NCBI GenBank assembly: GCA_031267005.1
Contig: JAIRZX010000028.1
Span: 1 to 12,467, forward strand
DNA length: 12,467 bases
DNA from: Deltaproteobacteria bacterium
GTDB lineage: Bacteria > Desulfobacterota > Desulfarculia > Adiutricales > Adiutricaceae
Direction of reading: 5' to 3'
Both the position numbers and the translations under genes were made by a program. Below are positions 1 to 7,412 of the stretch, one piece after another; within the stretch, counting starts at the first letter, position 1, and each line of letters opens with the position of its first letter. The notes beneath the pieces are model-generated. The model had not been told where the DNA came from. It was given only the letters and a program-made list of their open reading frames with translations, and did not search any database.

Positions 1-123
1 TTTCACATGGCGGCTATAGCCGTCGAGGACGCAATCCCCCCCGCTTTCAGCCTCCTTGGAGGGCACCAGGCAGTTCCCGGCTGCGTATGTTGCCAGGGCG
101 ATTTCTTCTTGACTTAAGATTCG
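1..123 (-). pseudogene. Possible coding remnant running off the left edge
   Basis: A minus-strand frame is open from 123 to the window edge and reads like real protein (for example EEIALATYAAGNCLVPSKE, then a stretch with CVLDGYSRHVK). It has no start codon after an in-frame TAG at 126-124. A different minus frame, open from about 491 down to a stop at 116-114, could be the upstream part of the same gene after a frameshift (it ends near PIQEIKQKIIFPDSES). I recognise no family. It is most likely a decayed gene whose 3' part lies outside the window, but chance translation of short DNA cannot be excluded. Confidence 0.25.
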
Positions 124-682
124 CTATCCGGAAAAATAATTTTTTGCTTGATTTCTTGTATTGGGCGCCCTGTGTCCGCAAGAGGCGCCTTGTCGCCTTC
201 TGGAGGCAATGTTTTATGTAAATGCCGACAGCGGTTGGGGAAATCCTGGAAAATTTCACGCCAACAAGGCCATTCTGTTAAACCGCTGGCCGCTGAAAGA
301 CGCCTGCGCACTGAAGATATAGGGCCAGTACAGGATTCTGAATGCCTGCACGCCGAATCCCGTCTGAAGAAACATTTTTCCTCTTCCGGAAACCAAGCTT
401 CGGCTGGAAGACGGGGGCTCCGCGGAAGGGAAGATCCGGACGGAGCCATTCGAGGCGGACTGGCACGCCGCAGCGATCGACTATATGCCAAAAAACGCTA
501 GATATATTCGCTGGCCTTCATCGGGAAATACCTGCTGGGCAAAACCTCCAGGCCACACGGGACATTCTATTCGCTGAAAAAACCTGACTATCCAGGAGTA
601 TACCGAGACTGCGGAATCGGAACCCCCGGTTCCGGCAGGACATTCCCAGGCCATGAAGCGGCAGGCGATCACAAGCTCCGGT
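124..682. other. Gene-free, probably decayed DNA left of the Fic remnant
   Basis: No frame here gives a protein I recognise, and several medium open frames overlap on both strands without a supported start. The plus frame that later encodes the Fic core is open from 502 onward, after a TAG at 499-501, so part of this stretch may be the eroded 5' half of that gene. If the 26-bp duplication at 683-734 is collapsed, a different upstream frame would join the Fic core, and that frame contains a stop near 575. Either way the 5' half looks broken. Confidence 0.4.
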
Positions 683-734
683 TCAGAGTGCCGTTCATGG
701 AGTACCAGTCAGAGTGCCGTTCATGGAGCGTCAG
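683..734. repeat. 26-bp tandem duplication (two copies)
   Basis: Copies at 683-708 and 709-734 share a perfect 20-base start (TCAGAGTGCCGTTCATGGAG), then differ slightly (TACCAG against CGTCAG). Because 26 is not a multiple of three, the duplication changes the reading frame entering the Fic-like core downstream. Confidence 0.85.
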
Positions 735-1294
735 GAAAAATTCCAAACTGAATCACAATGCCAAATTTCAATCCGTTGCGCTGGCGGCGTTCGCCCATAG
801 CCAGCTTGTACTTATCCGCCCTTTCGCTGACGGGAACGGCGGGACGCCAGGGCTTCCCACGAGCTTCGTCCTGGTTAACCAGGGGTGCCAGATAATCAAC
901 TTCGAGCCCAAAACCAGGAATCGGTACTACTCGGCTCCGGAACAATCAGACCCTGAGGATTCAGGCAACGGCGAGTTTTTCACTCCGGTTGGAGAACTGC
1001 AGCTGGAATCCCCTTGGGGAACTGCAGCTGGAATCCCCGGAGCTGTACATGATGACTATCGCATTCAACCCCGTGTGGCCAATGCGACTGAGACGCATGG
1101 CAAGAGCGAGCCGGTACATGGGCCGTAGCAGCTTGCGCAGTTCAGGCTGCGACATCCTCCCGCCGCCTGGCCTTGCGGCCTGGGGCGGGGCTTCCCGTTT
1201 AAGCGTCCAGCGGGCTGGCGTAATCTTACGTAATGGCCAGCCCAGCGCGTCCTGCAGTTGGCCCACGGGAAACCTCATTCTGGACTGCAAGTAG
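688..1294 (+). pseudogene. Fic-domain protein (AMPylase/Doc-type) remnant, frameshifted and catalytically dead
   Basis: Fic proteins transfer AMP or another nucleotide-derived group to target proteins through the motif HPFx[D/E]GNGR. The frame at 688-1128 reads ALAAFAHSQLVLIRPFADGN followed by GGTPG, an eroded copy of the typical AAFAHxxLVxIHPFADGNGRTxR block; it then reads FVLVNQG, INFEPKTRNRYY and EQSD, as in the helices after a Fic motif. The catalytic His is Arg (codon 817-819) and the terminal motif Arg is Gly (codon 841-843). At 991-1040 a 25-bp tandem duplication shifts the frame. Removing one copy joins VGELQLESP directly to ELYMMTI, the expected Fic helix, in the frame that runs to a stop at 1294. 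The N-terminal part cannot be followed. Sequence after about 1062 is unrecognised. Confidence 0.75.
991..1040. repeat. 25-bp tandem duplication inside the Fic remnant
   Basis: Copies at 991-1015 and 1016-1040 match at 22 of 25 positions, with a shared core GAACTGCAGCTGGAATCCCC. The extra 25 bases produce a +1 shift, which is exactly the offset between the two Fic-like frames on either side, so this duplication is the frameshifting lesion. Confidence 0.9.
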
Positions 1295-1853
1295 TCCCTC
1301 CCCCAGCGCTTCCGCTCTGAGGGACAATGATGAGCTGAGGCGGGGGAATCCTCGCCGATTATTAGTTGAATTCCTGGGAAACCCTATTTCTAAATCTACC
1401 GCGATTACGGCATCGGGTATCCCGTAAACGGCAACTTCTAAGAGTATAATTCAATTATTTGGCAGAGGGCAGTGACAATTTTCCTCAACAGAAGTTCCCC
1501 CAACATACCCCGCAGCATAATAAGTTCCCCGCAGCATAATATTGCCATTCCCATTAAATATTAGAATAACATCCAAGATATTGCCGTGCTATATAATGGT
1601 TTACTGCCACGCCATTTCTAATGCTTAACTAGAATGTCAATATCATGGATAATATACAGACGGTGTTTCGGTCTGAGGCCGTTTCAAAACTCATTTCCCG
1701 TGCTCGGCAATCAGATACGTTCGGAACCTTTGAATTATTTTTAAAGCTGCCTGCCTGGCCGTCCGGAGCGTTTTCGGGCGCGAGGGCACCGTTTCCCGGC
1801 CGCCGCCCGTTCGGAGCCGGTTCGGGCCGTCCCGGCCCGCGCCTCCACCGCCG
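1295..1853. other. Gene-free AT-rich island and aspA downstream region
   Basis: I see no gene here. From about 1430 to 1740 the base composition becomes clearly AT-rich compared with the rest of the window, then returns abruptly to GC-rich sequence near 1745. A plus-strand open frame from 1645 has an ATG but no Shine-Dalgarno and runs into GC-rich sequence antisense to aspA, so I do not call it. Just past the aspA stop there is a 6-bp stem with a 3-base loop at 1824-1838 but no T tract, so it is not a convincing intrinsic terminator. Confidence 0.5.
1508..1541. repeat. 19-bp-period direct repeat in the AT-rich island
   Basis: The 15-mer CCCCGCAGCATAATA occurs at 1508-1522 and again at 1527-1541, and a diverged partial copy (AAGTTCCCCCAACATA) sits just upstream. 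It looks like a slippage product in noncoding DNA. Confidence 0.8.
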
Positions 1854-3203
1854 TTATCGGGCGTTCCGGCCCCCGGCGGCTTCCAGGGCGGCCTCCAGCG
1901 CCTCGCGGGCCTTCGCCGGATCCCCCTCCGCGTCCCTCACGATCCCGGCCACCCTCTCGTAGCCCAAGGACTGCCAGTAGCTCGCGGCGAACGCCATGGA
2001 ACCGTCCAGGAGGGCGCGGCAGCGCCCGGGGTCGGGGACCAGGGTCTCTATGCACTTCACGCGGAAGATGCGGGCGGCGTCGTTTAGGATCTCCAGGCTT
2101 TCCAGGAGGGCCTCGGCTATGACCGGCAAAAACGCGTTCAGCTCGAACTCCCCGCGGCTCGCGGCTATCGTGACGGCGAGGTCGTTCGCCATGACTTTCA
2201 TGGAGGCTGAGAGAACGAGCTCCGGCACGACCGGGTTAACCTTGCCCGGCATGAAGGTGCTCCCCATCTGGAGGGGGGCGAGCCTTATCTCGCCTAAGCC
2301 CCCGCTGGGGCCGGAGTTCATGAGGCGCAGATCCCCGGCGATCTTAGCGAGGTTTACGGCCATGGACTTCAAAAGCCCTGAAACCTCGCAGAAGACGTCG
2401 TTGTTCTGGGTGACGTCCATGGGGTACTCGCTCGCGGCGAGCCCAATCCCGCAAATCTCGCGGAGCTTCTCGATGACCCCGAAGCGGTACCGCCGCTCCG
2501 AAAGCGGCGATAGTCCCACAGCGGCGCCGCCGATGTTCACTTGCCTCAGCCTCTCCTCCATCTTGTAGAGTCTCCAGCGGTCCCTTGCTATGGCTTGGGC
2601 CCAGGCCCCGAACTCCCCCCCCAAGGTCACCGGAACGGCGTCCATCAGCTCTGTGCGCCCGAGCTTCACTACGTCCTGGAACTCGTTTTCCCGGCGCTGC
2701 AAGGCCTCCTGGAGGGAAGCGGCCTCGTCGGAAAGCCCGCGCAGGAGATCCACGGCCGCTATCCTGAGAGCGGTCGGGTAAACGTCGTTGGTGGACTGGC
2801 CCCGGTTCACGTCGTCTATCGGATGCACCCTCGCGTAGTCGCCGGGCACGAAGCCCAAGGCGACGGCGGCCAAATTCGCCAGGACCTCGTTAACGTTCAT
2901 GTTGGTGGAGGTTCCGGCGCCGCCCTGGAGCGCCGGGACTATGAACATCCCGTCGGCCTCGCCCGCTATTACCGCGTCAGCCGCGGCGGAAATGGCGTTG
3001 AAGACGGCCGCGCGGCCCGGATCAAGCTCGGCGTGCGTGGCGGCCGCCGCTTTCTTGACCTTCGCCATGGCGCGGACCAGGTTCAGGTTCACCGGCTTGT
3101 AGCTCTCGAGGGCGAAGTTGTTGCGGGCGCGAAGGCTCTGGATGCCGTACAGGGCCTTTTTCGGAATCTTTAGCTGCCCCAGGGCGTCCGTCTCGATGCG
3201 CAC
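1854..3203 (-). CDS. aspA: Aspartate ammonia-lyase (aspartase), class II fumarase/aspartase superfamily
   Basis: Converts L-aspartate to fumarate plus ammonia in the cytoplasm; family members are homotetramers. The 449-residue protein, near family length (about 460-470), carries the superfamily blocks in order: GGAGTSTNMNVNEVLAN (94-110), DVNRGQSTNDVYPTA (131-145), LGRTELMDAVPVTLGGEFGA (181-200) and the signature loop GSTFMPGKVNPVVPE (314-328), whose Ser315 aligns with the catalytic base. The NxNEVLAN and QSTND blocks favour aspartase over fumarase. The start is GTG at 3203-3201, one base past the hydF stop, with a good Shine-Dalgarno; an upstream ATG would overlap hydF by 71 bases and add an Arg/Pro-rich tail unlike the family. 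Oddities: the residue after GRT is Glu (His or Gln in characterised aspartases), the usual GGT motif is GGA at 225-227, and the second Ser of the signature loop is Thr. It is translationally coupled to hydF. Confidence 0.9.
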   Translation of the reverse strand: MRIETDALGQLKIPKKALYGIQSLRARNNFALESYKPVNLNLVRAMAKVKKAAAATHAELDPGRAAVFNAISAAADAVIAGEADGMFIVPALQGGAGTSTNMNVNEVLANLAAVALGFVPGDYARVHPIDDVNRGQSTNDVYPTALRIAAVDLLRGLSDEAASLQEALQRRENEFQDVVKLGRTELMDAVPVTLGGEFGAWAQAIARDRWRLYKMEERLRQVNIGGAAVGLSPLSERRYRFGVIEKLREICGIGLAASEYPMDVTQNNDVFCEVSGLLKSMAVNLAKIAGDLRLMNSGPSGGLGEIRLAPLQMGSTFMPGKVNPVVPELVLSASMKVMANDLAVTIAASRGEFELNAFLPVIAEALLESLEILNDAARIFRVKCIETLVPDPGRCRALLDGSMAFAASYWQSLGYERVAGIVRDAEGDPAKAREALEAALEAAGGRNAR

Positions 3204-3214
3204 CCTAGGCCTCC
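3204..3214 (-). promoter_or_regulatory. aspA ribosome binding site inside the hydF 3' end
   Basis: GGAGG on the minus strand (3214-3210) lies within the last hydF codons, six bases before the aspA GTG at 3203. The hydF TAG (3207-3205) sits between the two, so ribosomes ending hydF can restart directly on aspA. This geometry decides the aspA start. Confidence 0.8.
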
Positions 3215-4554
3215 GCCGCGCCGCCAGCGGCCGAGGCGGAGTTTCCCGCCGCCGCGGCGGCTCTTCCCGACGCATCGCCCGCGGCGCTTCCCTCCGAGTC
3301 TACCGACTCCCTTCCAGCGGCACCGCCAGCCGCCCTTGCCTCCGCCTCGAGCTCGTCGAACTCCAGTGAGAGGTGCGGGAAAACCTCGAGGCTCCTTTTC
3401 AATATCCCCTGCATCTGGGCGATGGCGGTGCCGAAGTTGGTTATGGGGACCCCCTCGGACTGGGCCCGGCGCAGGCGGTGGCGCATCTCGCGTTCGTTTA
3501 GCATGCAGCCGCCGCAGTGGACCACGAGCGCGTAAGCTCCGAGATCCTCCGGGAAGTCGCCTCCGGTGCTCCACTTGAAGTCCAGCTTCCGTCCCGTGTA
3601 GTTGCGGATCCAGCGGGGGAGCTTCACCGTTCCGATGTCGTCGCACTGGCGGTGGTGGGTGCATCCCTCGGACACGAGGACCGCGTCCCCGTCCTTCAGG
3701 CGGTCAATGGCCAGGGCCCCCCTGGCGGCCGCGTCCAGCATGCCCTTCTGCCTGGCGAAGAGGATGGAAAAAGAGGTGAGCGGCACGTCCCGGGGCACGT
3801 CAGCGGAGACCTTGGCGAACACCTGGCTGTCTGTCACGACCAGCCTGGGCTTTTTGGCGAGCGAACCGAAGAGCTCCCGCAACTCGAACTCCTTAACCAC
3901 AACCGCGCAGGCGTCCGCCTCCAGGATGTCCCTTATGGTCTGCTGCTGGGGGAGGATGAGCCTGCCCTTTGGAGCGGCCTTGTCGATGGGTATGACCAGC
4001 ACCACCAGATCGGAGGGCGAGACGAGGTCCCCCACCAGCCTCAGCTTGGCCTCCGGGGAGACGTTGAGCCTGGCCAGGGTCTCCTTTAGCTCCCTTATCC
4101 CGGAGCGTTCCGTCGCCGACACGTAGATCTCGCCCGGCCCGGCCTCGGGGACCGAGGGGAGCAGGTCGCACTTGTTGTAGGCCACCACCCTGGGAATGCC
4201 CTTCTCTGCGAAGAGCTCCAGGAGCCCCCTCTCCTCGGGCCCCAACCCCTCCCTGGCGTCAGCCACCAGGACGGCCACGTCCGTCTTGTTGAGCACCTGG
4301 CGGGCCTTCCTGACCCGCTTTTCGCCCAAATACCCCACGTCGTCAAGCCCGGGGGTGTCAATCACCACCACGGGCCCCAGGGGAAGGAGCTCCATGGCCT
4401 TGTAGACAGGGTCGGTGGTGGTCCCCATCACGTCCGAGACCACGGCCAGATCCTGGTCCGTCACCGCGTTCACCAGGCTGGACTTCCCGGCGTTCCTCTT
4501 GCCGAAGAAGCCTATATGGACCCTGTTTGAAGTGGGCGTGTCGTTAAGGCTCAT
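3205..4554 (-). CDS. hydF: [FeFe]-hydrogenase H-cluster maturation GTPase HydF
   Basis: HydF is the scaffold on which HydE and HydG products form the diiron subcluster before transfer to the apo-hydrogenase HydA. The 449-residue protein shows an N-terminal TrmE/Era-like GTPase domain: P-loop GKRNAGKSS (18-26), switch Thr cluster 45-47, DTPG (66-69), NKCD (127-130) and SAT (146-148). A dimerisation region follows, then the [4Fe-4S] site in HydF form CxH-x45-HCxxC (Cys298, His300, His346, Cys347, Cys350). The ATG at 4554 has GGGAGG eight bases upstream (4568-4563) and starts just before the GTPase core. An in-frame extension to 4827 would add 91 Gly/Arg/Trp-rich residues translated from repeat DNA and is rejected. 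The last ~45 residues (about 405-449) are a low-complexity Ala/Gly/Ser tail beyond the usual ~400-residue family length. First gene of the hydF-aspA operon. Confidence 0.96.
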   Translation of the reverse strand: MSLNDTPTSNRVHIGFFGKRNAGKSSLVNAVTDQDLAVVSDVMGTTTDPVYKAMELLPLGPVVVIDTPGLDDVGYLGEKRVRKARQVLNKTDVAVLVADAREGLGPEERGLLELFAEKGIPRVVAYNKCDLLPSVPEAGPGEIYVSATERSGIRELKETLARLNVSPEAKLRLVGDLVSPSDLVVLVIPIDKAAPKGRLILPQQQTIRDILEADACAVVVKEFELRELFGSLAKKPRLVVTDSQVFAKVSADVPRDVPLTSFSILFARQKGMLDAAARGALAIDRLKDGDAVLVSEGCTHHRQCDDIGTVKLPRWIRNYTGRKLDFKWSTGGDFPEDLGAYALVVHCGGCMLNEREMRHRLRRAQSEGVPITNFGTAIAQMQGILKRSLEVFPHLSLEFDELEAEARAAGGAAGRESVDSEGSAAGDASGRAAAAAGNSASAAGGAAEA

Positions 4555-4624
4555 CCCGGTCGCCTCCCTCGACGCCCCGGGTTCCGTCCGGGGGTCATGG
4601 CAAAGGATATCCCTTTCCCCGGGG

Positions 4625-4652
4625 AAAAAACAGGGGCGGCCCCAGTTGCCCC
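4625..4652 (-). terminator. Candidate intrinsic terminator between the TonB-receptor gene and hydF
   Basis: Read on the minus strand: GGGGC, a 10-base loop region, GCCCC, then TG and a run of six T (4630-4625). It lies about 300 bases after the receptor stop and about 70 before the hydF start, so it could end the receptor transcript or act as a leader attenuator for hydF. The stem is short (5 bp) and overlaps the minisatellite. Confidence 0.4.
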
Positions 4653-4706
4653 AAGCCCTGTCCGCCCAAAGCCTCAGCCGCCCGAGGCCCCAGCCGCCCG
4701 AGGCCC
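4643..4706. repeat. 16-bp minisatellite, four copies
   Basis: Four contiguous 16-base units at 4643-4658, 4659-4674, 4675-4690 and 4691-4706. The last two are identical (CAGCCGCCCGAGGCCC); the first two are diverged (CAGTTGCCCCAAGCCC and TGTCCGCCCAAAGCCT). The array sits 89-152 bases upstream of the hydF start and explains the odd Gly/Trp/Arg-rich conceptual translation there. Confidence 0.85.
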
Positions 4707-4890
4707 CAGTAGCGCCAATACGCGGCCGCCAGGGGCCCCGCCGCGGCGGCCCCCAGCTGGCGAGGAATTCCGCGACCCCAGGGCGCTGGTTTCCGGCGCG
4801 CCGGAGGCAGGCCAGGCGCCGTTTCATGGACGCGCAGCTTCGGCACCCGCGCAGGACGGGAAGGCTTACGGGAGGGCGGCCGGGGCGGCC

Positions 4891-4926
4891 GGCGCGGAAG
4901 CCGGGGGCGGCGCGGAAGCCGGGGGG
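4891..4926. repeat. 18-bp tandem duplication downstream of the TonB-receptor gene
   Basis: GGCGCGGAAGCCGGGGG is followed by C in the copy at 4891-4908 and by G in the copy at 4909-4926, so the two match at 17 of 18 bases. It begins 24 bases past the receptor stop codon. Confidence 0.85.
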
Positions 4927-4950
4927 CGGCGGCCGGGAGGCGCGGCCCTG

Positions 4951-7002
4951 CTAATAGACCCATTTGAGCCCGACGTAGAAATTGCGTCCCGGCCCGGGGT
5001 AGTCCATGTAGGTCTCGTTTTTGGAGCCGAGCAGGTTCTTGGCCTCGACCCTGAGCTTGAGCTTCCCGTACTTGCCTTCGGGGCCTATCTCGAAGAGCCC
5101 CTTCTCGACGGCGAGGTCGAGCGCCACGAACTCCGACCCCTTGGTGAAGTGGTATCCGATGAACTCGTTGTGGTACAGGATGTCCCCCATGTGGACGGCG
5201 TTGACGTTGGCCTCCAGGTCTATTCCGGGATGGTTGAAGGAGACCCCGTAGGACAGGGTCCAGCGGGGCACGTAAGGCAGGGTGCTGTCGTTGGAGGCCT
5301 TGGCGACCTGTTCGGGATCCTTGTTCTTGCGTTTAGTGAGGTAGGTGAAATTCACGTACGGCCGGAGGCGGAACCCGAGTTCGAAAGCCTCGCCCAGATC
5401 CGCGCTCAAGGCGGCCTCGAGGCCGGAAATCTCCGACTCCTTAAGGTTGAAATACCAGTTTCCGTTTCCGCTGGGATGGCTGCCCTGAGTTATCCTGTTC
5501 TCCCAGTCGGTATGGAAATAGGTGAAGCTTCCCGAGAGGAAGCGGTAGTCCACGTCCAGCCCCGCCTCCCAGGTCTTGCTCTCTTCCGGCTGCAGGTCCG
5601 GATTAGGGTGGTACGGGAAGGCCGCGCTCATTTCGCCCATGTACTCGTAGGCGGCCGGCATCCGCATGCCCTCTGAATAGTTGGCCCGCAACTTGAGCCA
5701 CTCCTTCGGCAGGTAGGATACCCCGACGGACGGGCTGAAATGGGACTTGCTTTTTGATCCGCCCTCGGGGAGGAAGTTTTCGAAGCCGAACTTGTCGTAG
5801 CGCCCGCCCAGGGAGACGAAAAGGGTCTCGCCCATGGGTTTGATTTTCGCGCTAGCGTATATCCCAAGATCGTCGGCTACGTTGTCGCCGTTGTAGGTGC
5901 CCTTTATCTTGTATTCGATATAGTCGAAACCGAGTCTGAAATCCAGGAGATCCCCGTTGTAGCCGACGGAGGCGCCGACGTTCGTGACGTGCTGGAACGT
6001 CTCCGACGCGTTGTCGCCGTACCCTGTGTAGTCGTTGCGCGTGAAGGAAAAGTGCTCCGAAGTGCTTTTGGAGAAAAAAGCAGACCAGTCGAAGGTACCT
6101 TCCTCGGTGGCGCCGTCGTAGGTAATCCCCGCAGTCTCTATCGAGAGGATGTAGTTTCCGTAGTTGCGGCCGAGATCCCTTTCAATCGAAGGGTCGCCCA
6201 GGTAATCCCGCAAGCCGACGGAAGGCCATTCGTTGTTGTTCCTGGTATGGGCGTAGCTTATCCCTATCCTGTGGAGCCCGTTGAAGGTGTACCCGGCTTC
6301 GAGGCTTACGTTCTTCTTTTCCGAAGAGGTGCGGTTGTATTTAGTGCCGTAGAGGGTCGTTATCGAGTCCCTCTCCTCGTAGCTGAACGATCCGGCGAAG
6401 TCGAAGGGGCCCCTGCCGCCGGTAAACGAGAAAGACTCCCTGTTCAGGCCGTAGCTCCCGAAACCTACCTCGAGCGCGGCTGTGAAGGAATCGCTCTCGC
6501 CCTTCTTGGTGATCACGTTGATCACCCCGCCCAGGGCAGAGGTCCCGTACTGGACCGCGGACGGGCCCCGGACTATCTCTATCCGCTCGACGTTCTCGAC
6601 CGGTATCTGATCCACGTGGACGGCGCCGGTCCTGCGCCCGTTCACCAGGATGAGCACCCTGGACTGGATCTGGGTGAAGTCCAAGACGTCTGAGTTCATG
6701 CCGCGGATCTGGACCGTTTTGGAGGAACCGTTGTCGCTCAGCCAGAACCCCTGCTGGATCAGCACGTCAGAGAGATCGTTTGCAGCCGACCGCTCGACCT
6801 GCTCGCCCGTTATGACGGTCACGTTGCTGGACACCTCCCGGAGCGCCTCGGCGGTGCGGCTGGCCGAAACGACCACCGCTCCCAGCCCCTCGCCGGTTCC
6901 GGGTTCCTCCCCTTCCTGGGCGGCGGACCGGGAAGGAATGGAAAGGACAATCAAGGCGGGCAGGGCCGCCAAAGCAAGGAACCGTATTCCGCTCGCAAAC
7001 AT
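4951..7002 (-). CDS. TonB-dependent outer-membrane receptor
   Basis: Imports a scarce ligand such as an iron chelate, haem or cobalamin across the outer membrane using TonB-ExbBD energy. The 683-residue protein has a signal peptide (hydrophobic core about 7-22, likely cleavage after SAA at 28), a TonB-box-like VVVSASR segment (43-49) and a plug domain to about 168. Diagnostic plug blocks are VQIRGMNSD (97-105), RVLILVNGRR (115-124) and IEIVRGPSAVQYGTSALGGV (141-160). A long beta-barrel with alternating aromatic strands follows, ending in an aromatic residue (GLKWVY) as expected for BAM-dependent insertion. A repeated PGRNFYVGL-type last strand is typical of siderophore/vitamin receptors. The ATG at 7002 has GGAG about nine bases upstream. 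Substrate cannot be told from sequence. It stands alone: the nearest same-strand gene upstream is 1.3 kb away and hydF lies 396 bp downstream behind a candidate terminator, so no operon is claimed. Confidence 0.93.
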   Translation of the reverse strand: MFASGIRFLALAALPALIVLSIPSRSAAQEGEEPGTGEGLGAVVVSASRTAEALREVSSNVTVITGEQVERSAANDLSDVLIQQGFWLSDNGSSKTVQIRGMNSDVLDFTQIQSRVLILVNGRRTGAVHVDQIPVENVERIEIVRGPSAVQYGTSALGGVINVITKKGESDSFTAALEVGFGSYGLNRESFSFTGGRGPFDFAGSFSYEERDSITTLYGTKYNRTSSEKKNVSLEAGYTFNGLHRIGISYAHTRNNNEWPSVGLRDYLGDPSIERDLGRNYGNYILSIETAGITYDGATEEGTFDWSAFFSKSTSEHFSFTRNDYTGYGDNASETFQHVTNVGASVGYNGDLLDFRLGFDYIEYKIKGTYNGDNVADDLGIYASAKIKPMGETLFVSLGGRYDKFGFENFLPEGGSKSKSHFSPSVGVSYLPKEWLKLRANYSEGMRMPAAYEYMGEMSAAFPYHPNPDLQPEESKTWEAGLDVDYRFLSGSFTYFHTDWENRITQGSHPSGNGNWYFNLKESEISGLEAALSADLGEAFELGFRLRPYVNFTYLTKRKNKDPEQVAKASNDSTLPYVPRWTLSYGVSFNHPGIDLEANVNAVHMGDILYHNEFIGYHFTKGSEFVALDLAVEKGLFEIGPEGKYGKLKLRVEAKNLLGSKNETYMDYPGPGRNFYVGLKWVY

Positions 7003-7094
7003 GACCTTGTCTCCGTTTAACTGGAAGGGCGCGTCCGCCGCAATGCCCGGGCAGGGCTCCCGCCCAGGCCCAGGCTAAATCCGTCCCCCGCGCC

Positions 7095-7130
7095 TCCCGA
7101 GGCGGGGGCCGCGTTTCCCGAGGCGGGGGC
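7095..7130. repeat. Direct repeat with 21-bp period in the TonB-receptor leader
   Basis: The 15-mer TCCCGAGGCGGGGGC occurs at 7095-7109 and 7116-7130, about 95-130 bases upstream of the receptor start. Parts can also pair with nearby C-rich sequence to form a hairpin in the transcript. Confidence 0.8.
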
Positions 7131-7412
7131 TTAAAAGCGGCGCTCGCCTCGGCGCCCCCTTCCCGGCGACGCGGGGAACCGGGCGCGAGGGGCGTCCCGC
7201 GCCCTCTGGTAAGGGCGCTCCGGATGCTTCTGGACGGAAGGTTCAAGCCTTTCCGCGTTCTGGCGGCAAAGGAACTCGAACTCGCGCGGTTACCGGACGC
7301 GGAAGTCCGCAGGCTCGCTCTTAAGACGCGCGGGTTACGTTCCGGGACGACCCGGCGCGGTCCCGTTCCGGAGGGGGGTTTGCCTCAACATGTCCTTGGA
7401 AGTTCGGAGGCA

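Larger units (their letters stand above)
4555..4950. other. 396-bp hydF leader / TonB-receptor downstream region, repeat-rich
   Basis: No gene is supported. It holds a four-copy 16-bp minisatellite (4643-4706), a candidate terminator (4625-4652), an 18-bp duplication (4891-4926) and a perfect 14-bp palindrome TTTCCCCGGGGAAA at 4614-4627, about 60 bases upstream of the hydF start. I find no clear sigma-70 or sigma-54 promoter for hydF; a promoter must lie here if the candidate terminator works. Confidence 0.5.

Noticed and set aside
1645..1740. Short plus-strand gene starting MDNIQTVFRSEAVSK
   Set aside because: No ribosome site or recognisable family, and the frame runs on into the antisense of aspA; a TATAAT at 1592-1597 has no matching -35.
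3204..3275. ATG start for aspA at 3275
   Set aside because: It would overlap hydF by 71 bases and add an Arg/Pro-rich tail; the coupled GTG at 3203 has the better ribosome site and family-like N-terminus.
4555..4827. In-frame 91-residue N-terminal extension of HydF
   Set aside because: It is translated from the 16-bp repeat array, is Gly/Arg/Trp-rich, and the ATG at 4554 has its own good ribosome site right before the GTPase core.
4597..5676. Long plus-strand open frame antisense to the TonB receptor gene
   Set aside because: Composition mirrors the opposite-strand codons, with no recognisable domain; it is a GC-rich shadow.
7003..7225. Cobalamin riboswitch in the TonB-receptor leader
   Set aside because: The conserved cobalamin-box core was not found; only GC-rich repeats are present.
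7240..7249. GGTTCAAGCC resembling a tRNA T arm
   Set aside because: No acceptor, D or anticodon arm can be assembled around it.
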